64,000 nucleotides of DNA from Oreohelix idahoensis (GCA_024509875.1 JAMPIV010018971.1:449501-513500), one strand, 5' to 3'; positions 36,084-47,815 are shown, numbered from the stretch's first letter. Made by a program: numbers and translations. Notes: generated by a model not told the origin, from the sequence alone.

Positions 36084-37083
36084 GATATGAGAAAGACTAA
36101 GTAGACATGCTGCGCTTAGTAAATAAGAGATATGAAGCTAGACTGGCTAGAACTGAGATTTGAGAGAGACTAAGCAGACATGCCGGAGATAAGATATGAG
36201 TGATATAAGCCAGACATGCCAAAAATGAGACATTAAGCCAAAGTTTTAAAAAACTGAGATATAATAGATATTAAATAGACATGCCAGAAGTACGGTATGA
36301 GAGATATTAAGCCAAACATTAAAAAAAAAAACTAAGAAATGAGAGATATTAAGGCAAACATTAAAAATCTAAGATATGAGAGATATTAAGCAAAACATTA
36401 AAAAATCTGATATGAGAGAGATCAAGTAGACATGCCAGAAATAATACATAGGAGATATTAAGCCAGATATGCCATAAGTAAGATTTTAGAAATATTAAGC
36501 CAAACATAAATAAAACTGAGATATGAGAGAGACTAAGTGAACATGCCAGAAGTAAGATATGAGAGAGGTTAAGCAGACATGCCAGAAGTAAGATATGCCA
36601 AAACTTGGATATGAGGAGGCTAAATAGACATGTTGGAACCAGGATATGAGTGATATTAAGTTAGACATGTTAGAACTGGAATGTGAGATATATTAAGCTA
36701 GGCTTGCCAGAACTGGGATAATTGAGTAAGCTAGACATGCTGGAATGAGAAATTAAGTTAGACCTAGACCAGAAATAGGATATGAGTGATAGTAAGCTAG
36801 ACATGCCAGAACTAGGATATGAGAGATATTTAGCTAGACATACCAGAACTGGGATAATTGAGATGTTAAGCTAGACATGCTAAAACTGGTATATGCGGGA
36901 GGCTAAGTAGACATGATGGAACTAGGATATGAGAGATATTATGTTAGAAGTGTTAGAACTGGGATATGGTATATATCAAGCCAGACTGCCAGAACTGGGA
37001 TAATTGAGATATTAAGCTAGACATGCCAGAACTAGGATATAAGCGATATTACGTTAGACATGCCAGAACTGAGATACGATGTA

Positions 37084-38066
37084 CAGGGTGTCCATAAAGT
37101 CTCTTTACAATTTAACAAATTTATTTCAAAGGCAATTGATGAGATATCTTAATCAAATTTGTTCTATGTACTCAGTGGTTATCAAAGTTTTTATTCACAT
37201 ACCTTTATCGTATTTCAGGTACCCTGTTGATGAAAGAGGTACTGTTAAATGAACCCCTACAAAAATGGCTACTCCTCAAGAGAAGGCACAATGTGTATCA
37301 TCGTTTATTGAAACAAAATCGGATAGGCAGATTCAGCAAAACTACAGAACTAAGTATGTAAGAGATCCACCGTCACGTCCGTCAATTCGTGCATGGCACA
37401 AGAAATTTATGGAGACAGGGACAGTGTTGGATAAAGGGAGGAGTGGACGACCAAGAACATCTGAGGAAAACATCGAGCATGTAAGACAAGCCTTTTATCA
37501 TTCTCCCACAAAGTCCATCCGTATTGCTGCCAGACAGTTAGAGCTACCACATTCAACAGTGCACAAAGTCCTACACAAGAACTTGCGATTGTACGCTTAC
37601 AAAGTGCAACTCTTACAGGCACTCAAGCCAAATGATAAACCAAGACGAAAAGAGTTTGCAGTTAACATGCTGGAACGAATTTCTGAGGATGAAACGTTCC
37701 TCACCCGAGTTTGTTTTACTGATGAGGCAACCTTTCATGTTTCAGGGAAACTGAACACACATAATGTGAGAATCTGGGGATCAGAACACCCTCATGTGAC
37801 TAGGGAACTTCACCGAGATAATCCAAAGGTGAATGATACCATTGCCACCATTGATGAGGCTATGCTACAGCGAACATGGCAAGAAATCGAGTACCGTCTT
37901 GATGTGCTTCGTGCAACTAATGGTGCCCATATAGAGGTGTATTAAATGAGGCCAAAAAAAACTTCAATATCTACTTCTCATTTTGTAATAATTTCCACAT
38001 ATTTGTCTTTTCATTTGCCTTTGTAATAAATTTGTTAAATTGTAAAGAGACTTTATGGACACCCTG
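37084..38066 (+). mobile_element. Tc1/mariner-related element with ~52-bp TIRs and TA target duplication
   Basis: Both ends read 'cagggtgtccataaagtctc' inward and continue nearly perfectly for about 52 bp. TA dinucleotides flank it at 37082-37083 and 38067-38068. It is a 983-bp internally deleted copy. Ends this intact suggest it could be moved by a full-length relative. Confidence 0.92.
37265..37945 (+). pseudogene. Transposase with central deletion (IS630/Tc1-related, DUF4817-type N-terminus)
   Basis: 226-codon open frame. Residues ~1-55 resemble the DUF4817 helix-turn-helix ('IETKSDRQIQQNYRTKY', 'RPSIRAWHKKF'), followed by a Tc3-like second helix-turn-helix ('SIRIAARQLELPHSTVHKVL'). The catalytic domain begins with the first Asp in 'CFTDEATFHVSG'. 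After 'RDNPKVN' it jumps to the family C-terminus 'QEIEYRLDVLRATNGAHIEVY', so the second and third catalytic acids are gone. The frame stays open across the deletion. It could bind TIRs but not cut DNA; that is inference. Confidence 0.85.
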
Positions 38067-38325
38067 TATATTTAGCCAGGCATGCTAGAACTAAAATATA
38101 ACGAAGACTAGGTAGACATGCTAGAGCTGAGCCATCAGAGACACTAAGTAGACATGATAGAACTGCGATATCAAACATATTAAGCAAGAAATGCTGGAAA
38201 AGAGATAGAGGCTATGTAGATGTGCTAGAGCCGAAATATGAAAGCCATTAAGGTAGACATGCTGAAACTGAGATATGAGACATATTCAGCTAGACATACC
38301 AGAACTGTTAGATGAGAGACTATTA

Positions 38326-38733
38326 AAAAAAAGAAAGAGGAACCTAGTAGACCTTTCTTACTCAAAGACCTGGAATCATCCGCTGAATAAAACAAAAAAG
38401 AAAAGAAAACATAAACTTAAGAAATCATGAAACCACAAACACAAAATAATTTACACAAAGATTTCTTCACAATTTCTTTCAAGTTCAAGCAGATGGTATT
38501 TTGTGAAGTTGTCTCATCCTAAATGGTCCGGAAAGGTTAAAAAAAAAAAACGGAATAGAAAGACTTTTCTCTTACGCCAGCGAACTGACAGACTGAGACG
38601 GGACGCTAGAAATTTGAACATCTACCCCTATATTTTGACACTTCACGCGGAACACCTCAAGCGTATTCCCACCGTAATATTATTGTATCTATCCATTCAA
38701 CGCACATGCGCTATTACCGTAGAGGATCTAGTG
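38326..38733. other. No recognisable feature
   Basis: A-rich runs near 38328 and 38390; one open frame at 38503-38784 without motifs, which overlaps the MITE. Confidence 0.5.
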
Positions 38734-39107
38734 CAGGGGTTCTTAATCTTCCTTGTGCCATTGACACCCTTGATTGTCAGGTGACGGCTACGGATACCTT
38801 TGATTTTTCGGTGAAGGCTTCAGTGCTCTTCTTGTAAAAGAATGTACACAAAGGTATACTTAAAAATGTTACATCCAAGTAATACATTTTGTTACAAAGA
38901 AAAATCGTTAAGCTTACGTATAATCTTACAGACGTACACAAACAATCTGTAAACAGAATATATTTCTTTAAATGCAAAAATCTATGATAATTTTCCGAGT
39001 AAAATTTGATTTGAAAATACAATTAAAATTTTTAGGTTATGTACACGGACCTCTAGAATCCATTCATGGACTCCCAGGGCTCTGTGGACCACAAGTTAAG
39101 AAACTGT
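38734..39107. mobile_element. hAT-like MITE (374 bp)
   Basis: Ends 'caggggttcttaat' and, inverted, 'cacagtttcttaa' give imperfect TIRs of hAT type. Flanks 'atctagtg' and 'atctaaga' agree at five of eight bases, which may be a decayed 8-bp TSD. No coding. An inverted match to its interior lies at 39797-39856. Confidence 0.55.
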
Positions 39108-39600
39108 GATCTAAGAGAGAGGTTTCGAAGATATGTTTTTCTTTTTTTCCCCCCCATTCAACTCTCAGTCCTGCTGAATAATTATTGTGTTTCTCCTAGT
39201 GAGAAAATAATTATAAATGTGTGAAGCTATACCTGAGCTGTTCGAGACAGTAATTTTACCGAGTATGTGTGCGTGTGAGTGTGTGTGTGTGGGTGTGTGT
39301 AAATATACTTATACTAATCTAAGTTGGCAAAAGTGACGTTTGTTAAATCGGATATTTCAAAAGGGGGATGTCGAAAATGGAATATGCAGAAATGAGACGC
39401 AGGGGTGAATGAGAACAGTAACGTTTGTGGTTGACTGAGTGTTAAGTCCGTTTGAGTTGTTATGAACGAAGGAGATATTTATTTCATCATGATAAATATA
39501 ATAGGAATTTTTGCCTTTTTACATTCCTGCACTGTAATAATACAATTACTCAAAGTGTTTTCACATTAAAATATTCTTAACTTCAGTAATAAGCAATTAA
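39108..39600. other. No gene; a short (GT)n run
   Basis: (GT)n near 39268-39300; the rest is AT-rich without recognisable content. Confidence 0.5.
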
Positions 39601-39624
39601 TTTTATCATTTCATTCAGTAACTG

Positions 39625-39707
39625 TGCACACACACACACACACATTCATTCATTCACACACACAAGCACACGTAGATAGAGAAAGAGAGATTCAGAGAGA
39701 GGGAGAC

Positions 39708-39748
<41 letters not shown>

Positions 39749-39750
39749 TG
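39625..39750. repeat. (CA)n and (GA)n microsatellites
   Basis: CA run at about 39628-39666 and GA run at about 39680-39748. Confidence 0.95.
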
Positions 39751-39796
39751 TTGGGGTAGCAATAAAGCTATTTCATATTTAAATTAAAGTTAAAGC

Positions 39797-39856
39797 TTGG
39801 ATGTAACATTTTAAAGTATGCCTTTGTGAACATTCTTTTACAAGAAGAGCACGGAC
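39797..39856 (-). repeat. Fragment matching the interior of the 38.7-kb MITE, inverted
   Basis: 'ttggatgtaacatttt' through 'aacattcttttacaagaaga' is the reverse complement of 38820-38878, with few differences. Confidence 0.7.
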
Positions 39857-39859
39857 AAA

Positions 39860-40748
39860 CAAATAGTCATATTATCATTGTATCAATAATTGTTATCTAG
39901 TATGACTGTTTTTGGTTCCGTGGAGTGATGCTGCTGTTTATCGATAATAATGAATGGGTTTTATGTGGAAATGAATTTTTTTTATCTGGTTTTTTTTTAA
40001 TCCAATTGTTAAGTTGGAAAAGATTACACATGTGAAAAAAAAGTCGAAATAACAGAATGTCAAAAAGTTGAGGAAATTAGTGCAAATGTAGATTATTGTA
40101 AGGTGTGAAAAAAGGACGGGTCGTGTGAAAAAAGGCGGGAAAAAAAAGAAGAAATCTGAATACAGGGATTTCTGATGATTCTAATGAAACCATAACTTTT
40201 CCAGATGCATATATATTTTATATATATATATTATTATAAATTATATATCGTAAAAATGAATATAATATATATATATATATAATTCTATTTGGATATACAC
40301 AATTATTTTATACATATTTTTTTCATCTTCAATTCGTTCTGAAACGTTTGATGATAATCAATTCTTACTACATTCCGTGCACAGTAACTTTTTATCTTTT
40401 TATGCTGAAACTGTTTTTTTCTTCTTCGTTCTGAAACGTTGGAAAAAAATAACAAAAGGTGTATTCTCTTACCAGTTTCCGTGAAGGCTGACTAACTTTT
40501 ATCTAGTGCCGTTTTTTCATTCATTTTTCACACACACAAGCACACGTTCTGAAAAGTTGATGATTCTTACTCCGTGCACAACTTTTATCTTTTTTTCTTC
40601 TTACATATTCTGAAACGTTGATGTTCTTAACACGTCCATATAATCATTGTATCAATAATTGTTATCTAGTATGACAACTTTGAGGCTGCTGTTTATTCGC
40701 TTTTATTTTCTTTATCTCTCTTGTTGCATGTTGAACCGGAATTGACTT
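39860..40748. repeat. AT-rich region with scattered forerunner copies of the 58-bp minisatellite
   Basis: 'ttctgaaacgtt' blocks recur near 40338, 40430, 40546, 40610 and in degraded 'gtgcacaacttttatc' pieces, spaced irregularly. They grade into the regular array that begins at 40749. Confidence 0.65.
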
Positions 40749-41306
40749 CGTTCTGAAACGTTGATGTTCTTACCTCCGTGCACAACTTTTATCTTTTTTT
40801 CTTCTTCGTTCTGAAACGTTGATGTTCTTACCTCCGTGCACAACTTTTATCTTTTTTTCTTCTTCGTTCTGAAACGTTGATGTTCTTACCTCCGTGCATT
40901 CTGAAACGTTGATGTTCTTACCTCCGTGCACAACTTTTATCTTTTTCTCTTCTTCGTTCTGAAACGTTGATGTTCTTACCTCCGTGCACAACTTTTATCT
41001 TTTTTTCTTCTTCGTTCTGAAACGTTGATGTTCTTACCTCCGTGCACAACTTTTATCTTTTTTTCTTCTTCGTTCTGAAACGTTGATGTTCTTATCGCTT
41101 TTTTCTTCTTCGTTCTGAAACGTTGATGTTCTTACCTCCGTGCACAACTTTTATCTTTTTTTCTTCTTCGTTCTGAAACGTTGATGTTCTTACCTCCGTG
41201 CACAACTTTTATCGCTTTTTTCTTCTTCGTTCTGAAACGTTGATGTTCTTACCTCCGTGCACAACTTTTATCGCTTTTTTCTTCTTCGTTCTGAAACGTT
41301 GATGTT
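40749..41306. repeat. 58-bp minisatellite, about nine to ten copies
   Basis: The unit includes 'cgttctgaaacgttgatgtt', 'cttacctccgtgcacaactt' and 'ttatctttttttcttctt'. Some units are internally shortened (near 40897 and 41095). The minus-strand open frame here (40770-40991) is a repeat translation. Confidence 0.96.
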
Positions 41307-41683
41307 TTTTTATCTTTATCATCATCATTTTCGTTTGTGCTCCTTAGGACATTCCTGGTCTGTGGAGCTACAATGCTACTTCCAGTTGTTTTATAGCTGC
41401 TATTGACACACAGTTCAGTCTATATGCTGGACTAGCATCAATATGGGGAGACCAGATATTTAAGAGTGGTCCAATCACTTTCGTGTTCCGTTCTCACAAT
41501 ACTTCGGAATGCACTGTTGGGTCCACCACCAGATTGAGCGTCAAACCTTCAGGCTTTTAGAATACAATATGCAGGACCCCGGTAAGGCTGATTCTAATGC
41601 ACTTTCTCTAGGTTGAGATGAATTTTGCAGTATCAGCTCTCATACATCTGGTCGGCTCTTGTAAACTGCTTGATTCGTTGTGT
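41307..41683. other. No recognisable feature
   Basis: Unique-looking sequence between the minisatellite and the hAT element; no motif seen. Confidence 0.45.
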
Positions 41684-41734
41684 GTCCTGATCAGCGTTGC
41701 CACTCAAGTTCTAGAGATAAACCCAGATGTTCTT

Positions 41735-42769
41735 CTAAAAAAAACCCAGAAATACCCAGATTATTTCATGCCTCAAATACACGGGATAGACGCTTGTCAG
41801 AGACTCGGCATCCGTGTCGACAACTTCTTCTTCGTCAAGATCATATGCATGAATTGACAACGTGGAATCTTGATTGTAAAGTTCCAAAATATTTGCATAT
41901 CTCTGCCGACAACGTCCTTCACGCACATCCTCAACCACGCTTTTACTAGGATTAAACTTATGACAAACACCATCTTTGGCAACTGCTTGCTTGGCTAGTA
42001 TTCGATTGGAAACTGTTTCACACAAAAGCTTGTTGGTTTGTTCAGTTTTAACTAAGTTAACCTTCGAAAACACTCTTTCGACGCATGCTGAGGAGTGAGG
42101 TAGTGCCATAAGCGTGCAGATGAGGTCAGCCAAAACATCAAATTTCTTCTGGTTATTAGCATCTGTTACTTGTTGCAGTCCCAGCCAGAATGCGGGCGGA
42201 TCGTCATCCACTAGACGTCCAAGATCTTTTCGGTACGATGCCAGTTCTCGCCATTGATCAGACAGACGATCAAGGCTCTCTTCTGAAACAACTGTTGGGA
42301 ACTGCGCTGCTAATGGAATGACAGAAGGTTTGTTGATATCGAGAGCTTGCTTTGGATCCAACAGCTGCATTTGCACCAGAACACTGTTTTGTCCAAGTGA
42401 GAACCTGCGTCGTATTTGAGTACAAAGTTCAATCAGGTATGCAAATGCACCCTTGCGAAACTGGACTTCTTTATCTCGTAACGGTTGTCGCATTAACTGC
42501 GCTTCACATCGTCCACCCAGCTCAATGTAATTCAGTTTCTTGTGCACCTGTACATCCGAAGGATCAATGTCGGCAAGAGTGCGATGCTCATGCTGCAATA
42601 CTTCCTGCCTAATAAACATACTGAGAAGAAAACGATACTCTCTAGTTACACTCGTGTACACTTTCTGAAAACGGAAGTTCTCGGACTGGAATTCCATGTT
42701 CATGACGTTAACTTTACCCAGTATGTAGCCGACAAATAGAAGCATGTGCTTCGTGCCAACAGTGTTCAT
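41735..42769 (-). pseudogene. hAT transposase, C-terminal part
   Basis: 344 codons. The last third contains the hAT dimerisation region: 'FWLGLQ' followed by 'LMALPHSSACVERVFSKVN'. The upstream part ('LNYIELGGRCEAQL', 'FRKGAFAYLIELCTQIRRRF') resembles the region between the catalytic fold and the C-terminus in ZMYM/KIAA1586-type hAT proteins. The codons before about 42740 are in a different frame from the N-terminal piece. The central catalytic core appears largely deleted. The first Met is arbitrary. Confidence 0.8.
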
Positions 42770-43160
42770 CGTCTGCAGGATTTGACCCGCACCTCATGAA
42801 AGCCGACAACACTATCTCCGCTTTAGCAATTTTGTCTTGGAGACAGGGCTCTTTTGGTTTGATGAACAACTTGTTAATGTTCAGAGTTTTGCTTTTGGCT
42901 TCGAAGTTTTTCATGTGCTTCTGTGTGCTTTTATGTGTCAATAAAGCTGTTTTGTTGGCATTAGTTAATGTACAGGAACAGACCGTACAAATCGCAGCAT
43001 AGCGATTACCAGAGTCCGGCTTTATCCAATCCTTCAGTTCGCTGTCTGTTAGCCATTCCGCACAAAAGGCCTGCTGATACCATGGCTTCACTTTTTTACG
43101 CGGTGGCGTGTGTGTCGTCATGCTGCTACAACTACCTAGCGTACCTTCATCATCGCTCAT
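42770..43160 (-). pseudogene. hAT transposase, N-terminal zinc-finger part
   Basis: Minus strand starts 'MSDDEGTLGS'. A Cys-Cys-His-His finger follows ('AAICTVCSCTLTNANKTALL' then 'THKSTQKHMKNF'), then 'KIAKAEIVLSAFM', which leads into the catalytic fold in relatives. After that the frame is lost by deletion or frameshift before the C-terminal part begins. Confidence 0.75.
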
Positions 43161-43734
43161 TTTATAATCTTATAATAGCAACAACAACAAAATATGCTGT
43201 TTATCTGCTTAAGTCTAAAATGTAAAAAGAAGACTTTATAACACATTGCAAAAATGACTGAGTATTGCAGATGACAGCCATTAACAGAATAACATAGCCA
43301 TTAACAGAATAACAGGAAATAGATAGCTGATGTAAACGAGTAAAAAAACATTGATGTGGTTAAAAACAAGAATTAAATTTAAGTGGAATAAAAAATATAT
43401 AGCACATAATGTTTTACATTTAATTATAATATACATATAATATATAATGCTCAGTGCACAGACTATACATACATTGTAAATGCCAATTGTCAAATATACC
43501 CAGATTAATGCAGATTTTGAAAAAAATTACCCAGATACCCAGACAGAAGCCCAAAAACCCAGATCTAGTAAGAAATACCCAGCTGTGGCATCACTGGTCC
43601 TGATCTTGAAATTTCACCTCTATATAGACTCAACTTGCGGGCGTACCGGAGAGCAGATACGTCACACATTCTTTGATGACTGAAAATTCTCCCATCGGAG
43701 GTAAAAAATATGGCAGATGTTCTTTTCTAGTAAC

Positions 43735-44355
43735 GAGGATCCCATCCGTTCTGTCCATCTGTCACAGAACGTCTGAACATGCTCTTTTGTGTGATCTCTC
43801 ACATCTTCAGCAGTATCATTTCTTTTTTGTTTCTCTTCGATCGCTTATTATATGGCGACATTTTGCCCTTTCATTCATTATTTTGCTCTTTGCTGAATCT
43901 AGTAGGGTAAAGTCTTTAATACTCCACTCCCCTACGGAAGTATCTGCTATGAGATTATCTTTATCTCTTACATTTTTGCTTTACCACTCCTCACACTTAT
44001 TTACGTTCCGCCAGGTGAAATGAGGTATTATCTTAACAATACCCGGTCATTATCACCGGTCAGCGGTAATACGTTTGTCGCTTTGAGTCGCCTAGCCAAC
44101 CTTTGATAATAGATGATCGTCGTTGTTACACCATATTGTGTGTCTGAGCGGCCGGCGACCCTTTTGTTTGACTGTCTGAAGAAGGCAGGAACACACAGGC
44201 GATAATGAGACAATAGTTTCACGGGCCCATCCATGTGTGTGATTATCGCAGATAATCTGTCTGGCCAGACAATCTTAACGGAATGCACTTAGACAGGTAA
44301 TCAGTTCACACAATTGTTTGTGAGAGTGCACAAGATGTCACCGAAATCTTACGTC
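43735..44355 (+). repeat. Interspersed repeat R3, copy 1 (LTR-like)
   Basis: Aligns in order with 61112-61740 over ~620 bp and with 46050-46345. Shared blocks: 'ccctttcattcattatttt', 'actccactcccctacggaag', 'tttacgttccgccaggtgaa', 'gataatctgtctgg', 'gcacaagatg'. Part of the SINE S1 tail is included. Boundaries are uncertain. Confidence 0.68.
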
Positions 44356-44790
44356 TTATTATAAAGAGGTCACGCGTGGGAATATTAAATTTAATATTTA
44401 AAACACGCGAAGGAAATTATGAATTTTAACACCCCAACCCACGAAGTGCGAAAAGGGCTTATGATTGGATTGAAGTGAGAGCCGGAATATACAATGAATC
44501 TCATTGGCAAGTTTGCCGGAAAGTGCAATCTGTGATGGGAACTGGAAACTGAAAATAAAATCTAGCAAACTCAGAGACACAGAACAGACAGCTTCGCAAC
44601 TTCAAACGAGCAACTCCCACAAAACCAGAAAGAGAACGATCGGACCTAGAATTCCATATTTTTAAGTGACAGATCGAAGAATTTGGGAAACTTAAAACCT
44701 TAAAAAGTAAGCCGGCCTTTAGAAATACAAGACTGTAAACTTAAGGGGCCAGGACTTTAAATACAGGGTCTGGACACCTAAAATAATTGG
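44356..44790. other. No recognisable feature
   Basis: Sequence downstream of R3; nothing recognised. Confidence 0.45.
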
Positions 44791-44945
44791 ATCATCCGTC
44801 AAAGAAGAAATATTAGAGTTTCCCAGATCAAGTGTATCGCAGACCATCCGTCGAAGAGGAATTAATAGTTTCCCAGGCCGAGTGTATCACATAACACCCG
44901 TCATAAGAAGGAATTACTATACTTTCCCAGACCAAGTGATTCGAG
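44791..44945. repeat. Three diverged ~54-bp tandem units
   Basis: Each unit has 'atccgtc.aagaa', 'tttcccag.cc' and 'aagtgtatc'-like blocks. It may belong to the leader of an LTR element whose LTR is R3. Confidence 0.6.
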
Positions 44946-46049
44946 AGCATATGCACCGAAATTGCTCGTGTCCATCCGAAAACTGTGTGAGGAGATTGTG
45001 TATAACCCAAAATCTTGGGTACATGGTTAAACGTTATCGACGGTTCGAAGTACTGAAGTTACTACGCCACTCGTGTGAGAGAAGTACACTCATCACCAAG
45101 AAGTGACGAAAACCACGGCAACAGGACTCACTTAGAGAAGTTTTCGTGTAAAATAGGCGAAAGCAACGGACTTTGATAAATCCTCACCTACGTCTCAGTG
45201 ACGAAAATTTGTATTTAGAGCAAAATTTCACCAATCTTTCCATATTTATTTAGCTGTTAAGACTAATTCATTATTAAAATTGTTACATGTTGTTTTAAAA
45301 CTAAACAATCATAGTCGCTTCAGTTTTTATATGCATGTATGAGCCAAAGTATTAATCATCATCATCAAACTCCATAATTCTCGCCGTTTGTACGTCGGTC
45401 ACATCTAAGGGATGCAAATGTGGTTGTCTTCTTCTTCCTCTTCCTAGTTCGTCCTGAAAAGGACGTTGGTTGCGTTGTATCTGTTTACAGCGGAGCTGCG
45501 ATATCTGCACCTTTCGGCCGGCAAATCCGGCACCGCATTTTTTGGGACCGGGTTTGCCTTCCCTCTTCGATCCCTACTCTCTCAGCCAGACTGCAGTGAT
45601 GCAGCCTGTTTCCAGGACCACCACGTGGAGGTGGAGAAGTGTCTTGGTCAACTCTGGTTCGCTAACCCTGACGCAAGCAGTCAAGCTATGAGTCGCTGAC
45701 TGCATTCACTATTGCTGCGTCTTTCGGTCCCCAACTTGGGTTGAAAGTTAGACATTAATTGTATTATGTCCCTTATATGTACTCTATCGAAAATAGTAAC
45801 ACTCAACGACGAAAAGTCTTTGAACTGTGCAACACAAAGTGAGTGACAGTGATATATGAATAAAATGTAAGTTTTTGATTGTAGAACCCAGTGTCATTCC
45901 GGAAACGGATTTAACTCATCATTGTGTTAAAAATAACCTTAAAATGTAAGTTTTTCATTGTTTCTTCAAGACAAAATTTAAATTTGAAATATTGCAGACT
46001 TATTTTTGGAGCTACTCGCTGGAAATGAAACGGTTTCTTGGAGCATAGA
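44946..46049. other. No gene confirmed; one GC-richer block
   Basis: 45430-45710 is less AT-rich than its surroundings and has two overlapping open frames (77 and 73 codons) on the plus strand. Neither shows a motif I recognise. It could be a decayed exon or repeat. Confidence 0.4.
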
Positions 46050-46600
46050 TACTGTGACGAAATGTCTGTCCCTGTCCTTTTGTGTGATCTCTCACACCTC
46101 CAACCCTACGGCAGTGTCATTTCTTCTTCTTCATTTTTCTCTCCGATCGCTTTTATTTGGCACTTCATTTTTCCCTTTCATACATTTCACTCTTTATGCT
46201 TGACATAGCATGGGGAAAGTCTCTAACACGCCACTCCCCTATGGCACTATTTGCTACGGGAGCAATTCTTATCTTATTGTGTCGCATTCACGCTTCACGA
46301 AGACGTGTTACGTTACGCCAGGTTATTAGACTGTCAGCGACAATATTTTATGGCATAATCTGTCTTACCATCTTTTCAAGCGACGGTGCTTGTTTATCCA
46401 AGCTTGTGTTGGGCAGGAGTGCTGAATAGAACCAGATTTGTTTGTCTGGCGAAACACAGGTGACTAGCGACCATCCCTGAGTCATTACGCCAGAAAAACA
46501 CGGTCACAATATTATGATGGACAGAGGTGTGTTTGTAAGTTTGTACACAAGGGGCATCGGACATAATATTACCATATATGGGAGACGTGACCATAGCAAA
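46050..46600 (+). repeat. Interspersed repeat R3, copy 2
   Basis: Strong match to the other R3 copies until about 46345 ('tgtgacgaaatgtctg', 'tttttctctccgatcgct', 'ccactcccctatgg'), then weaker. Confidence 0.6.
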
Positions 46601-47467
46601 ATTTTTCCATGTCGGAAATATTTAGAAAGTACCACACCCGACCAGCGTGAAGATGATTGGAGCGTTCATTTTACTCCATAACAAACGAAGGCGTGGGAAG
46701 AGAGGGAATATAGTCTGACCATTTCGCAGTTTCAGTTCACTGTGAATTTCTAGCTCGCCAAGACACCATCAGACCTCGCCAGAGTGAAGACTAGATTCAT
46801 AATTCCTTTTGTTAACCGGGCTTTTTATTGGAGAACAAAATAAGACTTACAAAGCACAGGAAATCTCTACATCTTAATAACACCGGGACAAGGAAACTGA
46901 AGAAACACACGAAGTCAGAGAGGAAATCTATTGTAAAATTAAAGACATCCCTGACGCGTGTAAGAGAACGATTCGTCTCTTTTATTCATCTGAGCAACAT
47001 GTCTGTAGTCAAGATTGGCTTATTGGTGGTACCAGCAGAAAGTACTATTGCTGGAACTAAGTGAAGGTAGAAGTGGACTGACGTTGTGCGAGACGCCATC
47101 ATAAGAAGGTCTTATAGACAGACGCAGAACCAGCTTGACCGTTACTCCTTGACGTTCTGAGAACGTGCGGCTCCTGAACTTTGACCAGAGACGAGTGACA
47201 GCAGTGTACAGAAAACCTACCCATCAGGTCGATGATTAGAATCATCATTGGCAGCTAAGTTAATCTACATACTGCCACTTAATCTTCTTATTAAAAATCA
47301 ATCACCCGAGTGATGAAAACCTTATTTTGTAATTAACTATTATTCCTTTCTTTTAAACTGTAAAACTTAAAATGATTTTTAAATTGTGTTATTTGTAATG
47401 TTACAAACTTACCTTCGATTCAATTATTTCAAATGTACTACATGTTTGTCTCAGTCAAAGTTACTAA
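46601..47467. other. No recognisable gene
   Basis: A Lys/Thr-rich 78-codon frame at 46828-47064 has no motif. Nothing else recognised. Confidence 0.45.
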
Positions 47468-47815
47468 ACACACACTCTAAACAGAGCTATACAATAATAA
47501 TAATTCCACTGATTAACTCAGCGGTGGGGGCTTTACGAGCTAGAATAAACCATTGCTTAAATTCTCCATAAAAGGTTTTCGGCAGATTACAGAATTAACG
47601 TGCTCAGCTACAGCCAGAATAGTTTTCGCTTATCTGAATATCTTGTGAAGACTCCCAGGGGATAGAAGCTTTACTACTCTTATTTCTACATTTCTGCCAA
47701 GAGTAATCTTGTGTAAAGATAGACCCCATTGAAGCCTATAATAGATACTCTTGAGTTTTGGCCACTGTTGGACTAATACTGCAAAGCAGGAGAGGCAATA
47801 CCGTCACAGATACCA
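47468..47815 (+). repeat. Interspersed repeat R2, copy 2
   Basis: Direct repeat of 48545-48890, ~350 bp, flanking the Helitron fragment on its left. Shared blocks: 'cattgcttaa', 'ctctgccaag.gtaat.ttgtg', 'tactcttgagttttgg', 'ctgcaaagcagg'. Confidence 0.75.

Larger units (their letters stand above)
33965..38325. repeat. Degenerate ~40-bp minisatellite carrying two insertions
   Basis: Units near the consensus 'gagatatgagagatattaag' plus 'ctagacatgccagaact' occur at 33965-34111, 36084-37083 and 38069-38320. Copies differ by many substitutions and indels. The array is interrupted by an LTR-like insert (34112-36083) and a DNA transposon (37084-38066), so the three segments were once contiguous. 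Confidence 0.85.
41692..43596 (-). mobile_element. hAT transposon, internally deleted, with perfect 8-bp TSD
   Basis: Exact 'gtcctgat' duplications at 41684-41691 and 43597-43604 flank the element. Its ends read 'cagcgttgccactc' and (inverted) 'cagtgatgccacag', matching the CAGNGNTGCCAC style of many hAT TIRs. Length is 1905 bp. Subterminal 'acccaga' motifs cluster at both ends in the same orientation. Confidence 0.93.

Noticed and set aside
40749..41306. Regular repeats resembling a CRISPR array.
   Set aside because: Units are contiguous with no unique spacers, and the context is eukaryotic transposon DNA.
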